NCBI GenBank assembly: GCA_016180845.1
Contig: JACPAK010000009.1
Location: 1 to 64,000, forward strand
Length of the DNA: 64,000 nt
Source: Deltaproteobacteria bacterium
GTDB taxonomy: Bacteria; UBA10199; JACPAL01
Reading direction: 5' to 3'
Positions 8,716-17,798 of the stretch are shown piece after piece. Made by a program: the position numbers and the translations under genes. Below the pieces are notes generated by a model. It ran no database searches. It was not told where the DNA came from and saw only the letters and a list, made by a program, of their open reading frames with translations. Every line of letters starts with the position of its first letter. Position 1 is the first letter of the stretch.

Positions 8716-10019
8716 TGGCTTTGCCGATTGTGAACGTCGCAAAAGTTCCCGAATTGCGAAGGCGCCTTCTCTTTACCTTGGCCCTTCTGGCGGTCTATCG
8801 GATCGGCGTTTTTGTCCCAACCCCCGGGATTGACGTTTCTGCCCTGAGCAATCTTATTCAACGAGGCACCGTTTTTGATATTTTCAACCTCTTTTCAGGA
8901 GGCGCCCTCGAGAGATTTTCTGTTTTTGCCCTTGGGATCATGCCTTACATCAGCGCCTCAATTATCCTGCAACTGCTGACGGTGGCGGTTCCAACACTCG
9001 AAAAGCTTTCAAAAGAGGGAGAGCAGGGGCGTCGAATTATCACACAATATACACGTTACGGGACAGTGGTTCTTTCCCTGGTCCAAGGTTTCGGGATCAG
9101 TTTTGGATTGGCCAAACAAGGGGTTGTCCTTCCCGGGGTCGGGGGCTTTTCATTCTACTTGATGACAATGATTACCTTGGCTGCAGGGACCTGTACCATT
9201 ATGTGGTTAGGGGAGCAGATAACGGAGCGAGGAATAGGAAATGGGATCTCTCTCATTATTTTCGCTGGTATTGTGACCCAAATTCCAGGTGGTTTTAGGG
9301 ATGCTTGGGCGACTAAGGATCAGTTTGCCGGTCTCTTCGGTTTTCTCCTCCTTGTCGGTTTTATTTTTCTTATTATCAGCTTTATTATTTTTTTCGAACG
9401 ATCTCATCGACGGATTCCGATTCAATATGCGAAGCGGGTTGTTGGGAGGAAAATGTACGGGGGACAAAGCACCCACTTGCCTCTTAAGATCAACTCCGCT
9501 GGCGTTATCCCGCCGATTTTCGCCTCTTCTTTGATCCTCTTCCCAGCGACGATGGCACAGTTTATTCCGAATGAGCGGCTTCAGGGGTTCGCCTCTATTT
9601 TTGGATTAGGATGGATTCATAACATTTTATACGTAGCCCTGATTATCTTTTTTACCTACTTCTATACGGCAGTCACTTTTAATCCTGTGGATGTCTCTGA
9701 GAACATCCGGAAGTTTGGCGGATTCATCCCGGGTATTCGTCCGGGAAAGAGCACCTCGGATTATATCGATAAGATCTTGGCGAGGATCACCTTGGGCGGT
9801 GCCCTTTATCTAGCAGCTATTTGTGTCCTTCCACAGATGTTAATCAATCAATTTGGGATCCCCTCCTCTCTGGCGTATACGTTTGGAGGGACCTCGCTGT
9901 TAATTGTGGTTGGTGTTGCCTTGGACACGTTGGCTCAGATCGAGGCGCATCTTTTGTCACGTCATTACGAAGGACTTTTAGGAGAGGGGGGAGGAAAATT
10001 TCGAGGGCGACGCGAATGA
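8715..10019 (+). CDS. secY: Protein translocase subunit SecY
   Basis: A 434-residue polytopic membrane protein with about ten transmembrane segments, the pore of the Sec translocon that exports proteins and inserts membrane proteins. Diagnostic segments are YRIGVFVPTPGID, GIMPYISASIILQLL (plug and TM2 region), GNGISLIIFAGIV, LPLKINSAGVIPPIFASSLI and EAHLLSRHYEG at the C-terminus. It starts TGATG on the rplO stop and overlaps adk by four bases. Confidence 0.98.
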   Translation: MALPIVNVAKVPELRRRLLFTLALLAVYRIGVFVPTPGIDVSALSNLIQRGTVFDIFNLFSGGALERFSVFALGIMPYISASIILQLLTVAVPTLEKLSKEGEQGRRIITQYTRYGTVVLSLVQGFGISFGLAKQGVVLPGVGGFSFYLMTMITLAAGTCTIMWLGEQITERGIGNGISLIIFAGIVTQIPGGFRDAWATKDQFAGLFGFLLLVGFIFLIISFIIFFERSHRRIPIQYAKRVVGRKMYGGQSTHLPLKINSAGVIPPIFASSLILFPATMAQFIPNERLQGFASIFGLGWIHNILYVALIIFFTYFYTAVTFNPVDVSENIRKFGGFIPGIRPGKSTSDYIDKILARITLGGALYLAAICVLPQMLINQFGIPSSLAYTFGGTSLLIVVGVALDTLAQIEAHLLSRHYEGLLGEGGGKFRGRRE

Positions 10020-10636
10020 GCATTGTCTTGCTTGGCCCGCCAGGGGCAGGAAAGGGGACACAGGCTCGGCTTTTGTCCGAGCACTTGAAGCTCCCCCATA
10101 TTTCGACAGGGGAAATACTGCGGGCGGCCCGGGAGGCGAGGACTCCGTTGGGTCAGAGTGCCGAGAAATATATGAGGGAAGGGAAACTGGTTCCCGATGA
10201 ACTGATTGTCGATCTTGTTCAGAACAGATTGAAAGAGACGGATTGTCGCCAGGGATATATCTTGGACGGCTTCCCAAGGAATCTGGCCCAGGCAAAGAGT
10301 TTGAGACAAAAACATATTGTTCTCTCGCTTGGGGTTGATGCTGAAGAATTGGTGCGCAGGATTTCGGGGCGTCGACAGTGTGGCCAGTGTGGTCAGACTT
10401 ATCAGATTCATTTTCAACCTCCAAAAGAGGCAGGAAAGTGCGATCGCTGTGGAGGGGAGCTTCGTCAACGAGATGACGATCGAGAAGAAGTTGTTCGAAA
10501 AAGACTTCGGGTTTATGAAAATGAAACAGCCCCTCTTCTTGGTTACTATCGAGATAAAGGTCAGTTGGTGATGATTCAGGGAATAGGGGATGTCCAAGAA
10601 ATTTTTCAGTCCCTTGTTCAGGTTTTGAGTCGATGA
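10016..10636 (+). CDS. adk: Adenylate kinase, zinc-LID type
   Basis: A 206-residue enzyme converting ATP + AMP to 2 ADP. It has the P-loop GPPGAGKGTQ at residues 7-16, the AMP-site GYILDGFPRN, and a LID domain with four cysteines (CGQCGQTY and CDRCGGEL) that should bind structural zinc. The frame is open upstream within secY, but ATG 10016, overlapping the secY stop by four bases, gives the family N-terminus MSIVLLG. It also overlaps map by four bases. Confidence 0.97.
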   Translation: MSIVLLGPPGAGKGTQARLLSEHLKLPHISTGEILRAAREARTPLGQSAEKYMREGKLVPDELIVDLVQNRLKETDCRQGYILDGFPRNLAQAKSLRQKHIVLSLGVDAEELVRRISGRRQCGQCGQTYQIHFQPPKEAGKCDRCGGELRQRDDDREEVVRKRLRVYENETAPLLGYYRDKGQLVMIQGIGDVQEIFQSLVQVLSR

Positions 10637-11379
10637 TTGTCTTGAAGTCAGCAGAAGAGATCGGAAAAATGCGGACGGCATCGAGGATCGTTGCGGAGGT
10701 TTTGATGCTTTTGGAGGAGACAATTAAACCAGGGATGACCACTAAGGATCTCGATCGAATGGCTGAGGAAAAGATTCGCAAACTGGGTGGGAAACCGGCC
10801 TTTAAGGGATACCGAGGCTTTCAGGCGACCCTTTGCACCTCTGTGAACGAAGAAATTGTGCATGGAATCCCTTCCTCTCGAGTCCTGAAAGCAGGGGATA
10901 TTATCGGGGTCGATTGCGGGGCGATTTTTGAGGGTTATTATGGGGATGCCGCCAAGACGCTTCCTGTGGGCAAGATTGACGAGGAATCGGCAAAGCTGAT
11001 TCAGGTGACAAAAGAGGCCTTGGAAAAGGGGGTCCAAGAGGTCCAGGCTGGGAATCGGATCGGTGATATTGCCGCTGTGATTCAGAGGCATGCGGAGAGC
11101 CATGGTTATGGCGTTGTCAGGGATTTTGTTGGCCATGGTATTGGTCGGCAGCTTCACGAAGAGCCCCAGGTGCCCAATTTTGGACTTCCTCATACAGGCC
11201 TTAGGCTTTCTCCAGGAATGGTATTGGCCCTGGAGCCGATGTTTAACCTTGGAACCCATGAAGTTAAAATTTTAGAAGATGGCTGGACAGCAGTCACGGC
11301 AGATGGTAAGCGGTCTGCCCACTTTGAACATACGGTTGCTTTGACCCCCCAGGGGGGCGAGGTGTTGTCAATTTTATGA
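10633..11379 (+). CDS. map: Methionine aminopeptidase type I
   Basis: A 248-residue cytosolic enzyme that removes N-terminal methionine from new proteins. Metal ligands are visible in [18 protein letters not shown] (two Asp), [14 protein letters not shown] (His), LALEPMF (Glu) and [11 protein letters not shown] (Glu). It overlaps adk upstream and rpmJ downstream by four bases each. infA usually follows map in this operon type but is missing. Confidence 0.97.
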   Translation: MIVLKSAEEIGKMRTASRIVAEVLMLLEETIKPGMTTKDLDRMAEEKIRKLGGKPAFKGYRGFQATLCTSVNEEIVHGIPSSRVLKAGDIIGVDCGAIFEGYYGDAAKTLPVGKIDEESAKLIQVTKEALEKGVQEVQAGNRIGDIAAVIQRHAESHGYGVVRDFVGHGIGRQLHEEPQVPNFGLPHTGLRLSPGMVLALEPMFNLGTHEVKILEDGWTAVTADGKRSAHFEHTVALTPQGGEVLSIL

Positions 11380-11489
11380 AAGTAAGGTCTTCGGCAAAAA
11401 AGATTTGTATGAAGTGCAAGATTGTTCGGCGCAAAGGGATTGTGCGTGTTATTTGCTCAAACCCGAAGCATAAACAGAAACAAGGATAA
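11376..11489 (+). CDS. rpmJ: 50S ribosomal protein L36, zinc-binding type
   Basis: A 37-residue protein starting [20 protein letters not shown], with Cys11, Cys14, Cys27 and His32 forming the CxxC...C....H zinc site of canonical L36. The ATG overlaps the map stop by four bases (ATGA). It is too short for routine ORF calling but its place before rpsM and the zinc ligands make it certain. Confidence 0.97.
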   Translation: MKVRSSAKKICMKCKIVRRKGIVRVICSNPKHKQKQG

Positions 11490-11491
11490 CG

Positions 11492-11878
11492 ATGGCTAGA
11501 ATTGCCGGCATTGATATTCCCTCCAAGAAAAGGATAGTTGTGGCCCTTCAATATATCTATGGGATTGGGTGGGCTACAGCAGGTGAGATCCTTGGCCGAG
11601 TCGGCATTGACCCAAATCTGAAGACAGATCAATTGAATGATCAGCAGGTGGCGAAGATTCGTGAGACGATTGAATCCAATTACCGTGTTGAAGGTGACTT
11701 GAGGAAAGAGATTTCGATGAGCATTAAACGGCTCATTGATTTGGGGGCCTATAGGGGTTTGCGTCACAAGAATCGATTGCCGGCCCGAGGGCAGCGAACT
11801 CATACAAATGCAAGGACAAGAAAAGGACGTGCGAGGATTGCGATTGCCGGCAAAAAGAGGGCGCCGGGTCCCAATTAA
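11492..11878 (+). CDS. rpsM: 30S ribosomal protein S13
   Basis: A 128-residue S13: [26 protein letters not shown], and the C-terminal basic tail with [20 protein letters not shown]. It contacts S19 and the 50S subunit through bridge B1. It starts two bases after the rpmJ stop. Confidence 0.97.
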   Translation: MARIAGIDIPSKKRIVVALQYIYGIGWATAGEILGRVGIDPNLKTDQLNDQQVAKIRETIESNYRVEGDLRKEISMSIKRLIDLGAYRGLRHKNRLPARGQRTHTNARTRKGRARIAIAGKKRAPGPN

Positions 11879-11891
11879 AGGATAAAACATT

Positions 11892-12332
11892 ATGGGAAAA
11901 TCTGCACCTGTGAAGGTTGAGACTGAAGCGGCTGTTACGACTCCGGAGGCTGAGAAGCCAAAGAAGAAACGTAAGGCGAAGAAAAATATTCCGGTGGGCA
12001 TTGTTCATATTTGCTCAACCTTTAACAACACGATGGTGACAATAACGGACCCAGTCGGAAACGTTATTTGCTGGTCCTCTGCGGGGGCAAAAGGTTTCAA
12101 GGGGTCTCGAAAGAGTACTCCTTTTGCAGCCCAGATTGCTTCTGCCGATGCGGCGAGAGTTGCTGTAGAGCATGGGGTTCGGACAGTTTCCGTTTTGATC
12201 AAGGGGCCTGGAGCGGGTCGAGAGTCGGCTTTACGTGCCCTGTCAACAGCGGGGATCAGAGTGTTGTCGATACGGGATGTGACTCCGATTCCGCATAATG
12301 GTTGTCGTCCTCCCAAGAAGCGGAGGGTGTAA
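11892..12332 (+). CDS. rpsK: 30S ribosomal protein S11 with basic N-terminal extension
   Basis: A 146-residue S11. The core is clear ([34 protein letters not shown], and the end [17 protein letters not shown]). It lines the mRNA exit channel. The N-terminus carries about 16 extra residues compared with the usual 129-residue form, with an acidic/Ala part followed by [16 protein letters not shown] 11892 is the only good start. Confidence 0.96.
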   Translation: MGKSAPVKVETEAAVTTPEAEKPKKKRKAKKNIPVGIVHICSTFNNTMVTITDPVGNVICWSSAGAKGFKGSRKSTPFAAQIASADAARVAVEHGVRTVSVLIKGPGAGRESALRALSTAGIRVLSIRDVTPIPHNGCRPPKKRRV

Positions 12333-12350
12333 AGGATGTGGAGAAGATAA

Positions 12351-12980
12351 ATGGCAAGATATCTGGATTCAGCATGTCGGGTTTGTCGTCGAGAAGGGCT
12401 TAAGCTTTTTTTGAAGGGACAGCGTTGCTACACCGATAAGTGTGCGATTGAGCGCCGGGAATATGCCCCTGGTCAGCATGGACAGCGGCGGCGTGGCAAG
12501 CCATCGGAATATGGGGCCCAACTACGTGAAAAACAAAAGGTGCGCCGTCTCTATGGATTGTTGGAGGGTCAATTTCGTAATACCTTTTACAAGGCCTCTC
12601 GTTTGAAGGGGATTACAGGCGAAAACCTGCTTTTCTTGCTGGAAAAACGATTGGACAACATGGTTTACCGGATCGGTTTTTGTAGTTCGCGGAATGAGGC
12701 GAGGCAGTTTGTTCAGCATGGACATTTTCTTGTCAACGGGAAGAAAGTGACGATCCCTTCCTATCAGGTGAAGGCGGGGGATGAGATCATGTTGAGGGAG
12801 AAGAGTCGCCAGATTCCTCAAGTGGTCGCCTCACTCGAGTCGATTGAGCGACGAGGGATTCCCTCATGGCTTGAAATGGATAAGGGAAAGTTTGTGGGAC
12901 GAGTGAAGAGTTTGCCTTCTCGAGAAGAGTTAACGCTTCCGATGCAGGAGCAATTGATAGTCGAGTTATATTCTAAATAG
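12351..12980 (+). CDS. rpsD: 30S ribosomal protein S4, zinc-binding type
   Basis: A 209-residue S4. The N-terminus has Cys9, Cys12, Cys26 and Cys31 (ACRVCRREG and RCYTDKC), the zinc finger of the C+ S4 form, followed by the S4 RNA-binding domain ([30 protein letters not shown]). It nucleates 30S assembly. Start ATG follows AGGATGTGGAGAAGATAA. Confidence 0.97.
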   Translation: MARYLDSACRVCRREGLKLFLKGQRCYTDKCAIERREYAPGQHGQRRRGKPSEYGAQLREKQKVRRLYGLLEGQFRNTFYKASRLKGITGENLLFLLEKRLDNMVYRIGFCSSRNEARQFVQHGHFLVNGKKVTIPSYQVKAGDEIMLREKSRQIPQVVASLESIERRGIPSWLEMDKGKFVGRVKSLPSREELTLPMQEQLIVELYSK

Positions 12981-12995
12981 ATTTAAGGAGGTCAC

Positions 12996-14006
12996 ATGTA
13001 CCGAAATTGGAGAAACCTGATTAAACCAAAACTTCTTGAATTTGAAAAGGAGACGGGAACGCCCACTTATGGTCGTTTTATTGCGCGCCCCTTAGAGAGA
13101 GGTTTTGGTCAAACTTTAGGAAATACCCTTCGAAGGATCCTGCTTTCCTCTCTCCAGGGTGCTGCTATCACGAATGTCCGGATCGACGGTGTTTTACATG
13201 AGTTTGGAACAATTCCTGGTGTTGTGGAAGATGTGACTGACATTCTCCTGAACCTGAAACAGGTGCGACTCAAATTGCACTCTGGTGATCAGGATACGAT
13301 TCATCTCGAGGTTAAAGGAGAAAAGCAGGTCAAGGCAGGGGATATCACGACCGGTGAGAATGTGGCGATTTTGAATCCCGATCTTCATCTGGCGACTCTG
13401 AACAATGACGGTCGTCTCAAAATGGAGATGGTGGTCAAGCTGAACAAGGGATATCTGCCGGGCGATCGAAACAAATCGGAAAAAGACCCTATTGGGATGA
13501 TTGCGGTCGATTCCATTCATTCCCCTGTGACGAAAGTCAATTATATGGTGACGAATGCCCGTGTTGGTCAGATGACAGACTATGATCGTTTGAGCATGGA
13601 GATTTGGACAGATGGATCTGTTTCGCCGTCAGATGCGTTGGCCTTTTCGGCAAAGATCCTCAAGGAACAGCTCCAGATTTTTATCAATTTTGAAGAGATT
13701 CCGGAACCTGTGATCGAGGAGATGGCAGAGCAGAAGCCTTCCTTTAACGAAAACCTGAATCGACGCGTTGATGAATTGGAACTCTCTGTACGATCCGCCA
13801 ATTGTCTTGAAAATGCCAATATTCGTTATATCGGCGAACTTTGTCAGAAGACTGAGGCCGAAATGCTGAAGACGAAGAATTTTGGTCGTAAGTCTCTGAA
13901 TGAAATTAAAGAGATCCTTGCTGAAATGGGACTGGGTCTTGGAATGAAGCTTGAGGGATGGGGTCTTCCCAAGGAAGAAGAAAAACCGAAGGAAGAGATT
14001 GAATAA
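12996..14006 (+). CDS. rpoA: RNA polymerase alpha subunit
   Basis: A 336-residue alpha subunit. The N-terminal dimerisation domain has [20 protein letters not shown], and the C-terminal domain (from about residue 260) has [17 protein letters not shown] and [17 protein letters not shown], which bind UP elements and activators. The ribosome-binding site TAAGGAGGT is one of the strongest in the window. It lies in its usual place between rpsD and rplQ. Confidence 0.98.
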   Translation: MYRNWRNLIKPKLLEFEKETGTPTYGRFIARPLERGFGQTLGNTLRRILLSSLQGAAITNVRIDGVLHEFGTIPGVVEDVTDILLNLKQVRLKLHSGDQDTIHLEVKGEKQVKAGDITTGENVAILNPDLHLATLNNDGRLKMEMVVKLNKGYLPGDRNKSEKDPIGMIAVDSIHSPVTKVNYMVTNARVGQMTDYDRLSMEIWTDGSVSPSDALAFSAKILKEQLQIFINFEEIPEPVIEEMAEQKPSFNENLNRRVDELELSVRSANCLENANIRYIGELCQKTEAEMLKTKNFGRKSLNEIKEILAEMGLGLGMKLEGWGLPKEEEKPKEEIE

Positions 14007-14014
14007 AGGATTCT

Positions 14015-14584
14015 ATGAGGCATCTGGTCGATCATCGAAAACTCGGTCGGACGGCGGCTCATCGCAGGGCGCTTTTTCGCAATATGGTCACCTCTCTTAT
14101 TTTGAATGAGAGAGTTGAGACGACTCTCGCAAAAGCGAAAGAGCTTCGAGGTCTAGCCGATCGGATGATCACCTGGGGCAAGCAGGGGGATCTGGCGGCG
14201 CGGCGTCAGGCAGCGAGGGCGCTGACCTCTTCTGTTGCGCTCCAGAAACTTTTTGATGGTCTTGCGGGTCGTTTTAAGGATCGGCAGGGTGGCTATACCC
14301 GCTTGATGCATCTCGGTTTTAGACGGGGAGATGGGGCCCCGATGGCGTTGCTCGAATATCTGGGGTATGAGCTTCCGAAGGTCGAGAAAGGGAAAGAGAA
14401 GAAAAAAGAGGAGAAGAAGGCAAAGATTGAGAAGAAGATCGAGAAAAAAGCGGCTGAAAAGGAAGTCAAGGCGGAATCTGCTCCGAAGGAGAAGAAGATT
14501 AAAGAAAAAGTGGAGAAGGAAAAGGGAGAAAAGAAGGGATGGGGAATCTTCCGTCGCAAGGGGCAGAAAAAGGAAGGATCATAA
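14015..14584 (+). CDS. rplQ: 50S ribosomal protein L17 with long Lys/Glu-rich tail
   Basis: Residues 1-117 are a normal L17 ([60 protein letters not shown]). A tail of about 70 residues follows, made almost entirely of Lys, Glu, Ala and Ile, ending [17 protein letters not shown]. The total is 189 residues. This end overlaps the tlpA-like start by about 46 bases. The charged tail is probably disordered or a single helix; its function is unknown. Confidence 0.95.
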   Translation: MRHLVDHRKLGRTAAHRRALFRNMVTSLILNERVETTLAKAKELRGLADRMITWGKQGDLAARRQAARALTSSVALQKLFDGLAGRFKDRQGGYTRLMHLGFRRGDGAPMALLEYLGYELPKVEKGKEKKKEEKKAKIEKKIEKKAAEKEVKAESAPKEKKIKEKVEKEKGEKKGWGIFRRKGQKKEGS

Positions 14585-15081
14585 AGCTTAGGTTTGTCTT
14601 TATCATTGTGGCCATCGTCCTGGTGGTCTATTTTCTGGTGATTCTGGAAGAACGAGGGGGGCTTCAAAAAGGGGATCTTGTCCCTCATTTTTCCCTCCCC
14701 TCCATGAAGAACTCCGTGAGCCTTCAGGAATATAGGGGCAAGCTGGTCCTGCTTAATTTTTGGGCTACCTGGTGTCCTCCTTGTCTTGCAGAGATGCCTT
14801 CTCTGGATCGGCTGAATGAGAGGATCGGAGACGGTTTTGAGGTCATTGCCATTGGTGTGGATGACACGTGGAGCTCGATTCAGCAATTTTTAAAAATGAC
14901 TCCCTTGACGCTCGTTATCCTTCTGGACCAGAAGGGGGAGGTTGCAGAGAAATATGGTGTGACTCATCTGCCGATAAGTTATTTGATTGATCGTGAGGGG
15001 ACTGTTCTCAAAAAGTATGTGGGACCCCGCGTTTGGGATGATCCGGAAATTATTTCTGAAATTAAAGAACATCTCCGTTAG
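14539..15081 (+). CDS. TlpA-like membrane-anchored thioredoxin
   Basis: A 180-residue thiol-disulfide oxidoreductase. An N-terminal membrane segment (about residues 18-36) anchors a thioredoxin fold with the active site [12 protein letters not shown] and the cis-proline loop [13 protein letters not shown]. Such proteins reduce cytochrome c or other periplasmic substrates; the partner here is unknown. The only canonical start near the anchor is ATG 14539, inside rplQ; no start codon follows it before the anchor. Redox role from family knowledge, start moderately certain. Confidence 0.85.
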   Translation: MGNLPSQGAEKGRIIKLRFVFIIVAIVLVVYFLVILEERGGLQKGDLVPHFSLPSMKNSVSLQEYRGKLVLLNFWATWCPPCLAEMPSLDRLNERIGDGFEVIAIGVDDTWSSIQQFLKMTPLTLVILLDQKGEVAEKYGVTHLPISYLIDREGTVLKKYVGPRVWDDPEIISEIKEHLR

Positions 15082-15877
15082 GAGAGTTATCTTACTCCTG
15101 ATTTGTCTCTTCTTCTTTTCCTGTGCCAAAGACGCTGTGACCGGCAAGAAGACCTATAATTGGTATGGTTTGAATGATGATATCAAGTTAGGGCAGCAGG
15201 TCATTCATCAACAACTTCGTGCCCTGAAAAAAAAGAAAAAGGCGATCGACGAGGAGGCCGATCCGGAGATGACGAGGCTCATCCGGGAAATAACCGGAAA
15301 GATCGCTGCGATTTCTCACTTCCCCAATTTTCCTTACGAGACCCATTATGCCGATCTGGATATTGTGAATGCCTGGTGTGCCCCTGGAGGGAAGGTGATG
15401 GTCTATAGCGGTCTTTTTAATCCTAAGGAAGGGTTGGTGACGCGATCGGAAAAAGACGAGCTTGCTGCTGTCCTGGGGCATGAGATCGCCCATGCCACTG
15501 CGAGGCATGTGACAGAGTCTCTGAGTCGTAATATGAGTCTTGCGGTCATCGGCCAGGCTGCAGCGATCGCTGTTGGGACCACAGGAAGCGGTATTGTTCA
15601 GGATCTTTTTCAAAAAGTGATTTCCAAGGGGATCGATGTTTTTATCCCTGCCTACAGTCGCAAGAGTGAGTCTGAGGCGGATCAGATCGGTCTCTTTTAT
15701 ATGGCAAAGGCCGGATACAATCCAAAAGCAGCGGTGGATCTGTGGTACCGGGCCTGTAAGAGGCGGGGCGACAAGACGAGTCTTTTTGCCAGCCACCCCG
15801 GTTCCTGCGAGAGGGCCAAAAACCTCGAAAAGCTGCTCCCTCAAGCGATGGAAGAATATCAGAAGCTTGCTCATTAA
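15038..15877 (+). CDS. M48-family metallopeptidase lipoprotein (LoiP/BepA-like)
   Basis: A predicted periplasmic lipoprotein protease. The signal peptide ends in a lipobox (CLFFFSC), giving a lipid-anchored Cys. Zinc site: HEIAHATARH (HExxH) and the downstream Glu in SESEADQIGLFYMAKAGYNP. Family members degrade misfolded outer-membrane proteins. Start choice is uncertain: TTG 14987 and ATG 15017 are also in frame, all inside the preceding gene; ATG 15038 gives a normal-length signal peptide. No clear ribosome-binding site, so coupling to the tlpA-like gene is likely. Confidence 0.85.
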   Translation: MIRKLFLKLKNISVRRVILLLICLFFFSCAKDAVTGKKTYNWYGLNDDIKLGQQVIHQQLRALKKKKKAIDEEADPEMTRLIREITGKIAAISHFPNFPYETHYADLDIVNAWCAPGGKVMVYSGLFNPKEGLVTRSEKDELAAVLGHEIAHATARHVTESLSRNMSLAVIGQAAAIAVGTTGSGIVQDLFQKVISKGIDVFIPAYSRKSESEADQIGLFYMAKAGYNPKAAVDLWYRACKRRGDKTSLFASHPGSCERAKNLEKLLPQAMEEYQKLAH

Positions 15878-15884
15878 ACGACAA

Positions 15885-15931
15885 TTGACAAGCCCCCTGT
15901 TTGCCCGTAAGCGATATTGAAATTCATTTTC
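15885..15931 (+). promoter_or_regulatory. fur promoter -35 element and autoregulatory Fur box
   Basis: A perfect -35 hexamer TTGACA lies at 15885-15890. Downstream, GATATTGAAATTCATTTTC at 15913-15931 matches the 19-base Fur consensus (GATAATGATAATCATTATC) at 15 of 19 positions, ending three bases before the preferred fur start codon. A protein bound here would cover the expected -10 and transcription start, so this looks like negative autoregulation. The -10 hexamer itself is not obvious. Fur versus Zur cannot be decided from one site. Confidence 0.75.
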
Positions 15932-15933
15932 AT

Positions 15934-16377
15934 ATGGAATCCAAGATCGAAAACTACCGCCGCTATTTGAGAGACCATGGTCTCAAGTCGACCAAGCAAC
16001 GAGACCTGATTGTCGCCGAGTTTTTTCAAAAACATCAGCATCTGACTGTCGAGGAGCTTTTAGGGCTTGTTCGAAAAAAAGATGCAACGGTTGGCTATGC
16101 GACTGTTTATCGGACCTTGAAATTACTGACAGAGTCTGGTTTGGCCTTCAAGAGGGAGTTTGGGGGAGGGAAGGCGAAATTTGAGCATTTGACAGACAGG
16201 CATCATGATCACCTCATTTGTGTGCGGTGCGGGGATATCATTGAGTTTGAGAATCATCGGATCGAGGAACTTCAGAAAAAGGTCTGCAAAAATTATCGTT
16301 TTCAGTTAATTCATCATAAAATGGAGCTCTACGGTTTTTGTCAGAGATGTCGACAGCGAGGACAAAGAGATGCTTGA
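15934..16377 (+). CDS. fur: Fur-family metal-dependent repressor
   Basis: A 147-residue Fur-family protein: winged helix (VGYATVYRTLKLLTESGLAF is the recognition region), metal site with HHDHLICVRCG, and a second Cys pair FCQRC near the C-terminus for structural zinc. TTG 15901 is in frame, but ATG 15934 fits the family length and lies directly after the Fur box. No Shine-Dalgarno precedes it. It overlaps the ZIP gene by eight bases. Being next to a ZIP transporter, it could be Zur rather than Fur; the two downstream Fur boxes favour Fur. Confidence 0.9.
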   Translation: MESKIENYRRYLRDHGLKSTKQRDLIVAEFFQKHQHLTVEELLGLVRKKDATVGYATVYRTLKLLTESGLAFKREFGGGKAKFEHLTDRHHDHLICVRCGDIIEFENHRIEELQKKVCKNYRFQLIHHKMELYGFCQRCRQRGQRDA

Positions 16378-17458
16378 TATCGATCTGGGAACAATTCTTT
16401 TTGGAGGGGCTATTGCTGGCTTCACGATTTATCTCGGACTCCCGATTGTTTTTTTAAGGGTATCGGATCGTCTTCGTCTTTTCTTAAGTGCTGCGTCTGT
16501 TGGGATTCTCCTCTATCTCTTTGTCGAGATCTCCTATCATGTCATCGAACAGATTGAATCGGCGATGAAGCTGACTATTCTAGGTTACCGCTCTGTATCT
16601 GATGTCGTCTCTCTGGTTCTTATTTTTGTCGCCGGTTTTGCGTTGTCTCTCTTGAGTCTCCTTGGGTTCGAGGCGTTTGTGATTCGGCAGAATGGAGGTC
16701 AGCCAAAGTCGCCAACTCATTTGGCCCTGATGATCGCTGTTGGCATTGGTCTTCATAACTTTAGCGAAGGGCTTGTGATTGGTCAGCAGTTTGCCAGTGG
16801 CGCCTTGTCGCTGGGTTATCTTCTCGTTATCGGATTTGCCCTTCACAATGCGACGGAAGGTTTTGGGATCGCCGGTCCTTTGTCGAATCATCGTCCTTCA
16901 GTTTTGTTTGTGATACTTCTTGGTCTTATCGGAGGTGGGCCTACTTTTCTGGGTACCTTTGTGGGGAGTCAGTGGACCTCTGAGCCGGTTGAGACTCTCT
17001 TTCTTTCCCTTGCGGCAGGGGCGATTCTCTATATCGTGGGTGAATTGATTCATCTTGGGAAGCTTAAAGGGGCCCATATGACCGCCACGATGGGGCTCCT
17101 GGTCGGTTTTTTCCTCGCCTTTGGGTCTGATTTAGTCATTGAGGGGGCAACAACCGTTGGCTTCTTAAAAGAGGCAGATCAAAAGGAGATCCAGATGCAT
17201 GCGGGGGACTATTTTTTTGAACCACGAGAAATTCATCTAAAAACGGGGGAGGCGACAAAAATTCTTATTGAAAATCGTGGTGAAGTTGAGCATGAGATAG
17301 AGATCCTTGGGATGGGTGAAGAGATCGAGCAGGTGATTCCGTGGCAGGGGAAAGGGGTGGTTCTGCTCTATCCGCGTCATGCAGGGCGGTATCCCTTTAT
17401 CTGTGATATGCCGGGTCATCTGGCTCAGGGGATGCGCGGAACGCTCGTCGTAGAATAG
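16370..17458 (+). CDS. ZIP metal transporter fused to a C-terminal cupredoxin domain
   Basis: A 362-residue fusion. Residues 1-265 form about eight membrane segments with the two ZIP metal-site helices: IGLHNFSEG (His129, Asn130, Glu133) and FALHNATEGFGIAGP (His159, Asn160, Glu163). Residues 270-362 are a cupredoxin-like domain with a complete type-1 copper set: His308 (VEHEIEI), Cys345, His350 and Met355 (FICDMPGHLAQGM). ZIP proteins import Zn2+, Fe2+ or Mn2+. The cupredoxin would lie outside the cytoplasm and might oxidise or shuttle the metal (inference). Overlap with fur shows co-transcription. Confidence 0.88.
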   Translation: MLDIDLGTILFGGAIAGFTIYLGLPIVFLRVSDRLRLFLSAASVGILLYLFVEISYHVIEQIESAMKLTILGYRSVSDVVSLVLIFVAGFALSLLSLLGFEAFVIRQNGGQPKSPTHLALMIAVGIGLHNFSEGLVIGQQFASGALSLGYLLVIGFALHNATEGFGIAGPLSNHRPSVLFVILLGLIGGGPTFLGTFVGSQWTSEPVETLFLSLAAGAILYIVGELIHLGKLKGAHMTATMGLLVGFFLAFGSDLVIEGATTVGFLKEADQKEIQMHAGDYFFEPREIHLKTGEATKILIENRGEVEHEIEILGMGEEIEQVIPWQGKGVVLLYPRHAGRYPFICDMPGHLAQGMRGTLVVE

Positions 17459-17479
17459 GGGGAAGAGAGGAGACGGGTT

Positions 17480-17797
17480 GTGGCTACTGGTTGGTTGGAG
17501 CTGCCCATTTTGTTGCGAAAGTGGTTAGCCTCTCAAATAGCACCAGAGGAAATTCAGACAAGGAAGTCGGAACGAGACGTCGCGTCTCATTTTAACTCCG
17601 AGTTTTTTGAAGAACGAGTGCGCCCAGGCCATTCAATCCTGCTGGGTAAATTCCAGATCGGCAATGAAATTATTCAGGTAACCCACTCTCAGTGGGAAGG
17701 TGACTCTTATCTCATGAGTCTCCAGCAACGTAAGGAAATTCTGCGTATGACTGTTCTTGAAAGGATTAAGAAAGCCCCCACAGTTGGCTCAGCCTAA
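17480..17797 (+). CDS. Hypothetical protein
   Basis: A 105-residue protein I do not recognise. It starts with GTG 17480 after GAGAGGAGACGG and ends one base before the exbB start. No signal peptide or membrane segment; it is a mixed, fairly charged soluble protein with LPILLRKWLASQIAPEE near the N-terminus. Position between the ZIP fusion and exbB suggests it belongs to the same metal-uptake operon, but no function can be assigned. Confidence 0.7.
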   Translation: MATGWLELPILLRKWLASQIAPEEIQTRKSERDVASHFNSEFFEERVRPGHSILLGKFQIGNEIIQVTHSQWEGDSYLMSLQQRKEILRMTVLERIKKAPTVGSA

Positions 17798-17798
17798 T

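Noticed and set aside
131-14584. Numerous open frames on the minus strand and in other frames within the ribosomal operon
   Set aside because: They overlap certain ribosomal genes, lack ribosome-binding sites and known motifs, and arise from codon bias; treated as shadows.
14987-15037. Earlier TTG/ATG starts of the M48 peptidase
   Set aside because: They lengthen the signal peptide beyond a normal size and overlap the TlpA-like gene more; ATG 15038 is more plausible.
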